Origin: Bacteroidaceae bacterium
GTDB lineage: Bacteria > Bacteroidota > Bacteroidia > Bacteroidales > Bacteroidaceae
NCBI GenBank assembly: GCA_024682395.1
Contig: JAIKZH010000055.1
Location: forward strand, 62,001-126,000
Length of the DNA: 64,000 nt
Direction of reading: 5' to 3'
The notes beneath the pieces were generated by a model, which had not been told where the DNA came from, searched no databases, and was given only the letters and a program-made list of their open reading frames with translations. Within the stretch, counting starts at the first letter, position 1, and each line of letters starts with the position of its first letter. Positions 28,658-36,705 of the stretch are shown here, piece after piece. The position numbers and the translations under genes were made by a program.

Positions 28658-28740
28658 TGGGCACAGATGGATTCGAACCACCGAAGGTGAAAACCAGCAG
28701 ATTTACAGTCTGCCCCATTTGGCCACTCTGGAATATGCCC
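28658..28740 (-). tRNA. tRNA-Tyr (GTA)
   Basis: 83 bases with the long variable arm expected for bacterial tRNA-Tyr. Acceptor GGGCATA pairs with TGTGCCC (one G-U); anticodon stem GCAGA/TCTGC with loop CTGTAAA, anticodon GTA. Confidence 0.96.
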
Positions 28741-28763
28741 TGAATAAGGAATTTCCTTCCTTG

Positions 28764-28837
28764 AGCCTCTTGTCGGATTCGAACCAACGACCCCGAGATT
28801 ACAAATCACGTGCTCTGGCCAACTGAGCTAAAGAGGC
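28764..28837 (-). tRNA. tRNA-Thr (TGT)
   Basis: 74 bases. Acceptor GCCTCTT/AAGAGGC, D arm GCTC...GAGC, anticodon loop TTTGTAA with anticodon TGT, T loop TTCGAAT. The anticodon stem has one T-T mismatch (CGTGA with TCTCG). First gene after the promoter at 28881-28912. Confidence 0.95.
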
Positions 28838-28880
28838 TTGTAGCCTTACGCGCAAAGTTCACCTTGCGCGTAAACGGCTG

Positions 28881-28912
28881 CAAATTTAGATATTATTTTT
28901 TAATCTAACAAA
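28881..28912 (-). promoter_or_regulatory. Promoter of the tRNA-tuf-secE-nusG operon
   Basis: Minus strand: TTTG (28909-28912), 20 bases, TAAATTTG (28881-28888), both perfect. Transcription would begin about 35 bases before tRNA-Thr(TGT). A GCGTAAnnnGCGCAAGG-type dyad (ACGCGCAAAG / CACCTTGCGCGT, 28849-28871) lies between promoter and tRNA, in the position of a stringent-control discriminator or leader hairpin. Confidence 0.75.
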
Positions 28913-28929
28913 GATTTTTAGAATCTTTT

Positions 28930-29229
28930 TTACTTTTGACTCTGTTTTTCTTTGTATTTAACTAATTGTCGCTCCAAAATGGGCAGACATTGTGCGATTG
29001 ATTCTTCAAATGTGTCGCTCTGCTTTTCCACAAAAAGTTCTTCACCTGGTAGTGGAATTGAAATACTTGCTACTTTATTTAGTGCAGTTGCTGGCTTCAC
29101 GACTTTAAGTGACACCTCTACCTTTCTTATATCGTCACAAAATTTATCCAGTTTACTAACCTTCTTCTGAATGAATTCCTGCAACTTGTCTGTTGCATCA
29201 AATTTGATTGTCTTTACATTTATATCCAT
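28930..29229 (-). CDS. hpf: Ribosome hibernation-promoting factor, short form
   Basis: 99 residues, one HPF/YfiA domain: beta strand MDINVKTIKFDATDKLQEFIQKKVSKLDK, then VEVSLKV and the IPLPGEELFVEKQSDTFEESI part, and helix LERQLVKYKEKQ. It binds the decoding region of the 30S subunit in stationary phase. Lacks the C-terminal dimerisation domain of long HPF. Located 12 bases after the recombinase gene on the same strand. Confidence 0.92.
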   Translation of the reverse strand: MDINVKTIKFDATDKLQEFIQKKVSKLDKFCDDIRKVEVSLKVVKPATALNKVASISIPLPGEELFVEKQSDTFEESIAQCLPILERQLVKYKEKQSQK

Positions 29230-29241
29230 AGTCTTAAAGTT

Positions 29242-30126
29242 TTATGAACGCGGGTGTGCGTTCTGGTAAGCATTTTTCAGTTCTTCAAACGACACGTGTG
29301 TATATACTTGCGTTGTTGCGAGACTTGCATGTCCGAGCAATTTTTGTATCGATGTCAGATCCGCGCCTGAATTTAGCATTGCAGTTGCGAATGTATGTCG
29401 CAGAACGTGTGGACTTTTTTTCTGTTGAGTTGTAACTGTTGACAATTCTCTTTTAACTATCTCCGATATTTGTGCTTTTGACAATGGTGTTCCCTTCTTA
29501 TTTATAAAAAGGTTTTCGAATCCTACACCGAATTGTTGTTCACGAGCATATAAATAACGTTTTATTTGAGATTCCAGTTCATTGCCGAATGGTATTACTC
29601 TTTGTTTATTTCTTTTTCCTGTTACTTTAATTTGTTTGCTACTAAAATCTATATCTCTATCAGATAGTGATAAAATCTCAGCACGTCGCATCCCCGTCAA
29701 GTATAGCATCAATATCACTGTCAAACTCAAGATTCCTTCATAGGTATCATCTCGGCTTAATTCTTCCAGCATTATATTCATTTCGTTTTCTCTAACGAAC
29801 ACTGGCAGATACTTTTGCTTTTTAGGACCTGTTATCCTCGTCATTGGATTGCTTGTTATTACTTGCATCCTTAGAAGATAATGAAAGAAACTCCTCAGAG
29901 CACTCAACTTTCTATTTACTGACGAAGCTGTCATGTGTTGGTCATCCATTAGATAAATGACCCATTCTCTGACAATGCTCTCGTCAACATTTGTCCACGT
30001 TATGTTTTCTTTAAGACTTTCAAAGAACGTTTCAAACTCTTCCAGATCTTTTCGATAACTCAAGACCGTGAGTTCGGATTTATTACGCTCTGTTCGGAAA
30101 TACTCCAAGAAATCTTCGGTCAACAT
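29242..30126 (-). CDS. Tyrosine recombinase, XerC/XerD type
   Basis: 294 residues. N-terminal SAM-like core-binding domain (1-90, with YRKDLEEFETFF and SALRSFFHYLL), then the catalytic domain: Arg147 in TGMRRAEI, His240-x-x-Arg243 in HVLRHTFA, His266 in GHASLATTQ and nucleophile Tyr275. Length and position in a core operon with hpf and rpsU point to the housekeeping chromosome-dimer resolvase rather than a phage or transposon integrase. Which of XerC or XerD it is cannot be told here. Confidence 0.92.
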   Translation of the reverse strand: MLTEDFLEYFRTERNKSELTVLSYRKDLEEFETFFESLKENITWTNVDESIVREWVIYLMDDQHMTASSVNRKLSALRSFFHYLLRMQVITSNPMTRITGPKKQKYLPVFVRENEMNIMLEELSRDDTYEGILSLTVILMLYLTGMRRAEILSLSDRDIDFSSKQIKVTGKRNKQRVIPFGNELESQIKRYLYAREQQFGVGFENLFINKKGTPLSKAQISEIVKRELSTVTTQQKKSPHVLRHTFATAMLNSGADLTSIQKLLGHASLATTQVYTHVSFEELKNAYQNAHPRS

Positions 30127-30240
30127 AACTATTCGTTCTTGTTTACACCGCTAAATTAGGGATTTTCTTGGACAAAACCAAATTTGTGCGTTACTTTTTT
30201 TAATAATTTGTTTAAAAATACGTATCTCTAAGCTTTTTTC

Positions 30241-30432
30241 TTAATCTTCTGAAGAGTGAAGCTTGTTTACGTAAATGGCGTGTTGCATCTTGATACGCTT
30301 TGTAACAGATGGTTTGTCATACTGCTTACGAGTTCTTACTTCTTTAATCACGCCAGTCTTTTCAGACTTTCTTTTGAACTTCTTGAGTACTTTCTCAAGA
30401 TTCTCACCGTCTTTAACAGGTACGATAATCAT
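30241..30432 (-). CDS. rpsU: Ribosomal protein bS21
   Basis: 63 residues, starting MIIVPVKDGENLEKVLKKFKRKSEKTG; basic throughout. bS21 sits next to the anti-Shine-Dalgarno end of 16S rRNA, and in Bacteroidetes ribosomes it takes part in hiding that sequence, consistent with the scarce Shine-Dalgarno motifs in this window. It has its own promoter (30501-30530) and precedes the recombinase gene by 114 bases. Confidence 0.97.
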   Translation of the reverse strand: MIIVPVKDGENLEKVLKKFKRKSEKTGVIKEVRTRKQYDKPSVTKRIKMQHAIYVNKLHSSED

Positions 30433-30500
30433 GAATTCTTACTTTTTTGTTTTTAGTTATTTTAATTAGTTATCTGGGATAAGTTTTCCCATTTGGGGTG

Positions 30501-30530
30501 CAAAGTTACATCATATTATTCAAATGACAA
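30501..30530 (-). promoter_or_regulatory. Promoter of rpsU
   Basis: Minus strand: TTG (30528-30530), 19 bases, TAACTTTG (30501-30508). Sixty-nine bases upstream of the rpsU start. Confidence 0.7.
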
Positions 30531-30579
30531 AACGTTTTTGAAAAAAAATTTGTTTTTCGGGCTTACAGCCTATTATAGA

Positions 30580-30626
30580 AAGAGGGATGTTCTTTAGCCG
30601 TTGAATGGCTATGGAACACCCCTCTT
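30580..30626 (-). terminator. Probable terminator after the 5'-nucleotidase gene
   Basis: Interrupted hairpin: AAGAGGG/CCCTCTT outer (30580-30586, 30620-30626), TGTTC/GAACA and TAGCC/GGCTA inner. On the minus strand only a weak CTATAATA follows; a long T run comes about 35 bases later. It separates the nucleotidase operon from rpsU. Confidence 0.6.
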
Positions 30627-30671
30627 ACATTATATTATAATATTATAGAATGGTATAGGATTGACTGCGAG

Positions 30672-32099
30672 TTATTGTTTTATAACGGCGCGGCACACTC
30701 CTTGATAGTTCACTGTTTCTTTTTTCTTTATATAATCCATTATCAGGTCTGAGCAGGTTTGGAAGGTACTTGTTCCTGCATCACTTTTCGGTGCTGGTAG
30801 GATTGCGCTGACATATGAATTGGTTACGAATCGATATTTTTTCTTGAGGTCTAACTTTTTACCATCAAGAGTTTTCATTGTGATTGATGTTGGTTTGTGG
30901 TTTTTATCAAGAATCATCTCATATGTAATTCCGCCCACATATGGTGTTTGTTCACTATCTGTTGAGAAACATTTCATTATCAGATCACCGATTTCTTTTC
31001 CTGTAATTTCATATACGATTGCTTCGTTGCCAAAAGGATCTAGCTGTAATACATTATTTACTGTCATCGGTCCTGCGAGGAACTTATCAAAGCGGACACC
31101 ACCTCCGTTTTGCAATGAGATATCAGATTCTGTTCCTTCAAGAATGGCATCACACATAAGACAGCCGAGTTCTTCATAATTATTAAAGTCGGCCTCGGCA
31201 TTACCGAGCACTTCTTCTAATTTTGGATTTACCATAAAGGTTTGGAGGAGTTTATCGACATCTTCATTATATGATTGACGGTTTTTAATATCTATAATCT
31301 CAGATGTTTTGCTAACCACTTTACCATCTTCCACTATGATTGTGGTGTGAGTGGCGTTGGCAAGTTTATTTTTCACTTGAGTGATTAACACTCCATTATG
31401 TATATCATTTGGTTTTGTAAGAGTATGGCTATGTCCTCCTACTATTTGATCAAAGAACGGATAGAGTTTGGCTGTTTCCACATCTTCTTCATATCCATCG
31501 TGCGACAGCAATATAAACACATCACACTGATCGCGCATCCATTTATATTCTGGTATTACATCGTCTGGTTTTCTAAATGTGATACCTTTGATATTCTTTG
31601 GGTGGCTATCTGGCAGGCCGTTTACACCTGTTTGTATTGCGCCAAGGATACCGATCTTTACACCTTTCACATTGATAAACATATATGGTTTAACTTTAAG
31701 ATTCATTGAATCAGGGATTGTGGCGTTGCAACACAAGAATGGGAATGATGCAAGATTTGTTACTGTTCGGAAACCAGTCCAGTTGTTATCCCATTCGTGG
31801 TTACCTATAGCAGAGGCATTAAATCCGACAGCATTCATTAATGCTACCATTGGATATGCAGGTACTTCATACATATCGTTATATGGATTTCCTGTTCTAT
31901 TATCTCCACCAGAGAGTACGATGAGATCTGGGTCGATTTTTCTAAGACTATCTGCTATAGAAGCGAGTTTTGGCATTTGTTCGATAGCTGAATGCATATC
32001 GTTTGTTGACAAAATATTAATTGTTTGTCTTTGTGCTGTCACTGTAGTACATACAGCGAGCAAGAATAATGCCAATAAGCATGTTGAAATCTTTTTCAT
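30672..32099 (-). CDS. Periplasmic 5'-nucleotidase / UDP-sugar hydrolase family protein
   Basis: 475 residues with signal peptide (1-22). N-terminal metallophosphatase domain: STNDMHS (Asp34, His36), SGGD (Asp66), GNHEWD (Asn100, His101) and GGHSHT bind the two metals. C-terminal 5'-nucleotidase domain (about 285-475) with QNGGGVRFD and DPFGNEAIVYEITG. Removes phosphate from external nucleotides so the nucleoside can be taken up. Both halves are in one polypeptide, while some Bacteroides carry them as two genes. Transcribed with the GH51 gene and the small gene upstream (17-base gap). Confidence 0.93.
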   Translation of the reverse strand: MKKISTCLLALFLLAVCTTVTAQRQTINILSTNDMHSAIEQMPKLASIADSLRKIDPDLIVLSGGDNRTGNPYNDMYEVPAYPMVALMNAVGFNASAIGNHEWDNNWTGFRTVTNLASFPFLCCNATIPDSMNLKVKPYMFINVKGVKIGILGAIQTGVNGLPDSHPKNIKGITFRKPDDVIPEYKWMRDQCDVFILLSHDGYEEDVETAKLYPFFDQIVGGHSHTLTKPNDIHNGVLITQVKNKLANATHTTIIVEDGKVVSKTSEIIDIKNRQSYNEDVDKLLQTFMVNPKLEEVLGNAEADFNNYEELGCLMCDAILEGTESDISLQNGGGVRFDKFLAGPMTVNNVLQLDPFGNEAIVYEITGKEIGDLIMKCFSTDSEQTPYVGGITYEMILDKNHKPTSITMKTLDGKKLDLKKKYRFVTNSYVSAILPAPKSDAGTSTFQTCSDLIMDYIKKKETVNYQGVCRAVIKQ

Positions 32100-32116
32100 A
32101 ATTTATATTTAGTTAT

Positions 32117-32329
32117 TTAAAATGGTATCATTTCATAAAACAAATGTTTTCCTTCTTTTAGAGGTCCATCGAACGACACTTCATTGCCATACTCGTCATA
32201 GACCTTCACATATTTTTCATCAATCATTTTCAGGTCAATATGTCGTCGAGTAAACACACGTCGCAGAGCATCGATTACTTTTGCGCCGACGAAGATTCTG
32301 ACCTGTTTTTCATTCACATACACGTTCAT
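32117..32329 (-). CDS. Small beta-grasp-like protein, unknown function
   Basis: 70 residues: MNVYVNEKQVRIFVGAKVIDALRRVF, then KYVKVYDEYGNEVSFDGPL and KHLFYEMIPF. The strand-strand-helix-strand pattern resembles ThiS/MoaD or TGS-type beta-grasp folds, but there is no C-terminal Gly-Gly, so it is not a sulfur carrier of the standard kind. No signal peptide. One base separates its ATG from the GH51 stop, and it ends 17 bases before the nucleotidase start, so it is certainly translated from the same mRNA. I do not recognise a named family. Confidence 0.65.
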   Translation of the reverse strand: MNVYVNEKQVRIFVGAKVIDALRRVFTRRHIDLKMIDEKYVKVYDEYGNEVSFDGPLKEGKHLFYEMIPF

Positions 32330-32330
32330 A

Positions 32331-34313
32331 TCATTGTTGTTTCAGTTCATACATGACAAATGATTTTGCTGGCACAGAGATTGTGAAAGAGTTTGATGGG
32401 AATTCTTGTTGGGTTGTTACAGGGACATACTTGTTTGGTTCATCCAATGTATTCTCACCATCAAGCGAGTCAGACTGAAAGGTTGTAACTACAGCTTTTA
32501 TCTTGTTCTTTAGATAACCATTCACATTCAGTTTTATCGTCTGTTTGCTATCATTGGTATTTACAATCTTAACAATTACAGATTTTGTCACTTTATCGAT
32601 GACAGAACTTGCAAAAAGTCCATCTTGTCCGTTGTTACCAGCAGCAGGTTTGTTATTATCGAGGATACAAGAGATTACATTTGTTCCCTTATTATTTGAA
32701 AACAAAGACTGAATCCACCATGAACAGGTTTTATATGAACGTAGATTATCATACCATATCATATCTGGACGCCATTGCCATCCGTCAACATGAGCAAACA
32801 ATGGTGCATATGTAGCCATTTCCACCACATCTGCATTACGTTCTACTCCTGTAAGGAATGCTGCCTCCATCAAAGCCGCTTCAAAGTGGTTCCATCCTTT
32901 TCCTTTACCATGACAAGCATATTCACCTGCAAAGACTTTCGGTCCTTTTCGGTCGTAATTATCGTATCTGTTTCCGCTCTGCAAAAACCATGATTCAGGG
33001 CGATAGAAATGTTCGTCAACCAAGTCGGCTCCGATTTTTCTCATCTCAGGCCATAAGAATTCAAAATCTGCTCCTTCGCTATTTGGTCCTGCTGTACCGA
33101 CGATTTTTATGTTAGGATATTTCTTTCTTACCTGTTCTACAAAAGGTTTAAGATGATCGATATAGGTTTGCCCCCATTGTTCATTACCTATTGCAACATA
33201 TTTAAGATTAAAAGGTGCTGGATGTCCCATATCGGCGCGCAACTTAGCCCAACGATTCTTATCAGGATTACCATTAGCAAACTCTATCAGGTCGAGGACA
33301 TCGTCGATATATGGTTGCAATTCACCGATTGGTTGATGAGCCTCTTCAGAGTGGTTTTGAAACTGACATGCCAGTCCTACACTTACAACAGGAAGTGGAG
33401 AAGCACCTATTTCTTCGCACAACTGGAAATACTCAAAGAATCCAAGTCCGTAGCTTTGGAAATAATCAGGGAAGAATCGGTTTTCAAAGGTGTAATGCCA
33501 ACGATTTTCATTTAATGGGCGGTTTTCAACTGGTCCAACAGAGTTTTTCCATTGATAACGAGTTGCCAAATCAGTTCCTTCAACGATACATCCGCCAGGG
33601 AATCTAAAGACACCAGGGTGCAAGTCGGCTAATGCTTGTGCAAGATCTTTACGCATTCCGTTTTCGTGTCCTTTCCATGTATCTACTGGGAAAAGACTTA
33701 TATGCTCTAAATCAACGACATTGCTTTCTTTTCTAAGAACAACACGTAAAGAACCTTTATCTACAGTTCGGGTTGCACGTATCTCAACTGAGTATTTCTT
33801 CCATTCCTTACCCTCAACCACAACATCAGTTTCAGCTATTTGCTGATTTCCGTTTCTGTTGTTAGGGTCGCAAAACATGACATGCAATGTTGCAGAGCCA
33901 CCCTCTGGAACTCTTGCCCAGACAGAGAATCTGTATAGGTTGTTTTTATTGTAGCCTATTCCGAAATAGCCTTCATTCTCCAATCCCGAATGCTTGTCAT
34001 TATGTCCGCTATATCCAAGACGCACATAATGAGGATTCTTATCGAATGGTCCATCACTATTCAGTTTTACATTTCCAAAAATATTCCACCCCATGAAATG
34101 ATCGGGAAATTCAAAAGATCGGTTTTTTACCAATTCACCGTATAAACCGCCATCAGCGGCAAAATTAATATCTTCAAAGAAAATTCCATATAAGGTAGAT
34201 GGAATGGGAGCACCAATTTTCTTTGGAGAGACAGTCAACACATGTTCATTGACAGAAAAAGCTGACAGTGAAGAGGAAAGAAGCATTAAACAAAGTAATT
34301 TCTTCATAGACAT
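32331..34313 (-). CDS. Alpha-L-arabinofuranosidase, glycoside hydrolase family 51
   Basis: 660 residues. Signal peptide (1-20), a CBM4-like beta-sandwich at about 70-210, the catalytic (beta/alpha)8 barrel at about 215-530 with acid/base Glu378 in GNEQW and nucleophile Glu464 in FAGEY, and a C-terminal beta-sandwich. Releases terminal arabinofuranose from arabinan or arabinoxylan side chains in the periplasm. There is no SusCD pair, regulator or other glycosidase nearby, so it is not inside a classical polysaccharide utilisation locus. Starts at ATG 34313; the Met at residue 3 is equally possible. Confidence 0.95.
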   Translation of the reverse strand: MSMKKLLCLMLLSSSLSAFSVNEHVLTVSPKKIGAPIPSTLYGIFFEDINFAADGGLYGELVKNRSFEFPDHFMGWNIFGNVKLNSDGPFDKNPHYVRLGYSGHNDKHSGLENEGYFGIGYNKNNLYRFSVWARVPEGGSATLHVMFCDPNNRNGNQQIAETDVVVEGKEWKKYSVEIRATRTVDKGSLRVVLRKESNVVDLEHISLFPVDTWKGHENGMRKDLAQALADLHPGVFRFPGGCIVEGTDLATRYQWKNSVGPVENRPLNENRWHYTFENRFFPDYFQSYGLGFFEYFQLCEEIGASPLPVVSVGLACQFQNHSEEAHQPIGELQPYIDDVLDLIEFANGNPDKNRWAKLRADMGHPAPFNLKYVAIGNEQWGQTYIDHLKPFVEQVRKKYPNIKIVGTAGPNSEGADFEFLWPEMRKIGADLVDEHFYRPESWFLQSGNRYDNYDRKGPKVFAGEYACHGKGKGWNHFEAALMEAAFLTGVERNADVVEMATYAPLFAHVDGWQWRPDMIWYDNLRSYKTCSWWIQSLFSNNKGTNVISCILDNNKPAAGNNGQDGLFASSVIDKVTKSVIVKIVNTNDSKQTIKLNVNGYLKNKIKAVVTTFQSDSLDGENTLDEPNKYVPVTTQQEFPSNSFTISVPAKSFVMYELKQQ

Positions 34314-34341
34314 CTGTGTTTGTTTTTATTGAATTTAATCG

Positions 34342-34370
34342 CAAAGATAATCAAATAATTGCAATACCAA
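34342..34370 (-). promoter_or_regulatory. Promoter of the GH51-nucleotidase operon
   Basis: Minus strand: TTG (34368-34370), 18 bases, TATCTTTG (34342-34349). About 28 bases upstream of the GH51 ATG. Confidence 0.65.
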
Positions 34371-34400
34371 GTATCATTCATGCTTTTTATTACAATTACA

Positions 34401-34434
34401 ATAAAACAAAAACCGACAACCATGGCTACCGGTT
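34401..34434 (-). terminator. Intrinsic terminator after the three-span membrane protein gene
   Basis: On the minus strand the 24-base segment 34411-34434 folds as AACCGGTAGC-CATG-GTTGTCGGTT, a 10-bp stem with three G-U pairs, directly followed by TTTTGTTTTATTG. Confidence 0.7.
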
Positions 34435-34460
34435 ATTTAAAGTTTTGTATGAATTTTGTA

Positions 34461-35051
34461 TTACTTCATTAGAGAGACTATAAATTCTGCTATCTTATCT
34501 GAATAAAGTGCATGCAACATTATTGAACCAAACAATAACAAATTAACAAATAACACAACGCATATTGTCTTCCGAGCTTTTTGAGAAGTATTATCTCTTA
34601 GATATTCTTCACGATACTTTTCATATTTATTATGACGTAATGAGAAAAAATAATCTATGAGAAAGCATATAATAAAACTCATAAACAATGTATAATTTTC
34701 CCCATTCCATTCTATTTGTTCATTCTCAAAATACTTTGAAAACATCTTTAATATAAACAGGGAGAATAAAAAGATTGGCAAGAATGAAACACACGAAACA
34801 ACTCCTCTAGAAAAAGTAACACGCATTGAATTAAAGGAAGAAAAAGGCACCTTCCATTCTTGCTCTATATTACTCCTACTACGAGCGCGGACCTCTTTTA
34901 TGCGCATATGAGCCTTGGGGAACCAATTGTCTATTAATTTTGCTATTACATATTTTATATAGAATTCCACCTCCTCAAATAATACCGAGAAGAATTCGGT
35001 TATAAAGTATAGTCGATTATATAGTTTCTCTATGCGAGTTAGAAAAGTCAT
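34461..35051 (-). CDS. Three-span membrane protein, unknown function
   Basis: 196 residues, no recognised family. An amphipathic, aromatic-rich N-terminal helix (YFITEFFSVLFEEVEFYIKYV) and a basic stretch (HMRIKEVRARSRSN) precede three hydrophobic spans at about 83-104, 120-137 and 165-187; a charged loop full of Lys, Arg, Tyr and Glu joins the last two. Promoter and terminator make it a single-gene unit between two conserved blocks, which is typical of a lineage-specific gene. Confidence 0.6.
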   Translation of the reverse strand: MTFLTRIEKLYNRLYFITEFFSVLFEEVEFYIKYVIAKLIDNWFPKAHMRIKEVRARSRSNIEQEWKVPFSSFNSMRVTFSRGVVSCVSFLPIFLFSLFILKMFSKYFENEQIEWNGENYTLFMSFIICFLIDYFFSLRHNKYEKYREEYLRDNTSQKARKTICVVLFVNLLLFGSIMLHALYSDKIAEFIVSLMK

Positions 35052-35126
35052 AACTTATAAGAATTATATTTTTATTGGGGATTGAATTAGGATGAATACC
35101 ATATGAATTATAAGTAGTTTACGATG

Positions 35127-35157
35127 CAAAGATAATCAATATATGTTATATGGCAAA
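35127..35157 (-). promoter_or_regulatory. Promoter of the three-span membrane protein gene
   Basis: Minus strand: TTTG (35154-35157), 19 bases, TATCTTTG (35127-35134); both perfect. About 75 bases before the ATG. The rest of 35052-35269 shows no gene. Confidence 0.7.
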
Positions 35158-35269
35158 TAACAATTCCGTTTTTAACAGAAAATGCCCCAACTCCGAAGAA
35201 TTGAGGCTATGATTAAATACATTCAACCTGTTTTAGAAGGGTGTATCAAAAATATTATTCTAATTACTC

Positions 35270-36529
35270 TTATGCCAAAGTTCGTTTAACAAGCAAATAA
35301 AGTTTGTCGTTTGGTCGTACTTTCTCGTTTGTTTTAAATGAGACATGTTGACCACGAGTAGCAACAGATACTGGTTCGAGATCAAATCGGATTTCGTCGA
35401 CAGTTTGTATAAGAGCACCAGTTGTTACTCCAGTAACGAGAATCTTATCGCCTACATGTAAATCAACATTTTCAATAAGAAATTCAGCGACTCCGATGTT
35501 TGAGAAGTATTTTATACATTTACCAACATATTCTTTTTTCTCTGTTGCCTTGCTTCCATATACCTCGCACCATTCACCAAGTTTCTGACCTTGATAATAT
35601 CCATCCCAGAAACCACGATTAAAGACAGTTGAGAGTTGTGCATCCCAATGATCACAACATTTCTCCCATTCTTCCTCGGTGCCTTTTCCTTCAAGAACCT
35701 TATTTATTGCTTCATTATAACAATTTACAACTGTATGAACATATTCTGGTCCACGTGCACGTCCTTCTATTTTAAAGACTCTTACACCTGCATTCATCAT
35801 GATGTCGATGAATCTTATAGTTTTAAGGTCTTTTGGCGACATAATATATTTGTTTTCGATATTTAGTTTATCGCCAGTCTCTAAGTCGGTAACTTCGTAG
35901 CCTCGTCTGCATATCTGCACACATTCACCACGATTTGCACTACGTCCTGCATTTTGAAGACTTAAATAACATTTTCCGCTTATTGCCATACATAAGGCAC
36001 CATGGCAGAACATCTCGATTCTAACCAACTGACCAGAAGGACCACATATATGCTGTTCTTCAATTTGTTTGTGAATGTCGGCCACTTGCCACATGTTTAA
36101 TTCACGAGCCAGAACAACAACATCGGCAAACTGTGCATAGAATTTTAAAGCTTCAATATTAGAGATATTAAGTTGGGTTGACAAATGGACTTCTTGTCCG
36201 ACCTTACGGCAATATGTCATCACAGCCACATCGCTTGCTATAACAGCAGAGATACCTGCACTTTTTGCCGCATCAACAATTTCGTGCATTACTTCGATAT
36301 CTTCTTCATATATTATCGTATTTACGGTCAAATAGCTTTTAACTCCGTGTTGTTGGCATATTGCAGCAATATCCTTCAAATCATCGATATTAAATGGATT
36401 TGCAGAATGAGAGCGCATATTCAGTTTTCCGATACCAAAATACACAGAATCAGCACCTGCATTGATTGCTGCAGCCAGATTTTCGCGAGATCCGACAGGT
36501 GCCATTATTTCAAAATCTTTACGAGTCAT
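35270..36529 (-). CDS. U32-family protein (TrhP/RlhA-like tRNA or rRNA hydroxylation)
   Basis: 419 residues. The U32 signature runs from Glu172 to Ser190 (EMFCHGALCMAISGKCYLS), with further Cys in GECVQICRRGYE that in studied members bind an iron-sulfur cluster. The N-terminal TIM-barrel (APVGSRENLAAAINAGADSVYFG) and C-terminal beta domain (KYIMSPKDLKTI then a barrel) are typical. Old annotations say collagenase; TrhP-type members make 5-hydroxyuridine in tRNA and RlhA acts on 23S rRNA, both depending on prephenate-derived chemistry. I favour TrhP by length and the C-terminal domain, not by proof. Confidence 0.88.
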   Translation of the reverse strand: MTRKDFEIMAPVGSRENLAAAINAGADSVYFGIGKLNMRSHSANPFNIDDLKDIAAICQQHGVKSYLTVNTIIYEEDIEVMHEIVDAAKSAGISAVIASDVAVMTYCRKVGQEVHLSTQLNISNIEALKFYAQFADVVVLARELNMWQVADIHKQIEEQHICGPSGQLVRIEMFCHGALCMAISGKCYLSLQNAGRSANRGECVQICRRGYEVTDLETGDKLNIENKYIMSPKDLKTIRFIDIMMNAGVRVFKIEGRARGPEYVHTVVNCYNEAINKVLEGKGTEEEWEKCCDHWDAQLSTVFNRGFWDGYYQGQKLGEWCEVYGSKATEKKEYVGKCIKYFSNIGVAEFLIENVDLHVGDKILVTGVTTGALIQTVDEIRFDLEPVSVATRGQHVSFKTNEKVRPNDKLYLLVKRTLA

Positions 36530-36557
36530 AATTTGTCATTAAAACTTAATTGCGGGA

Positions 36558-36565
36558 CAAAGATA
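36558..36565 (-). promoter_or_regulatory. Likely -7 box for the U32 gene
   Basis: TATCTTTG on the minus strand, 29 bases upstream of the ATG at 36529. I do not see a convincing TTG at the right spacing. Confidence 0.45.
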
Positions 36566-36705
36566 CGAATTTATTTTCATTACTGATTGCATTGGCATTA
36601 AAAGGATATATTAACGCCAGTCATAAATGCAAGTTTAGACCATGGAAATCCTGAATTTGCTTAATTTGCAAAAGGGGGGAAAGATAATACCATTTTTATA
36701 AACGA

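Noticed and set aside
29242..30126. Tyrosine recombinase taken as an integrase marking a mobile element
   Set aside because: XerC/D-like length and motifs, between hpf and rpsU, with no cargo or direct repeats nearby.
32331..34313. Polysaccharide utilisation locus around the GH51 gene
   Set aside because: No SusC/SusD pair, regulator or second glycosidase is nearby.
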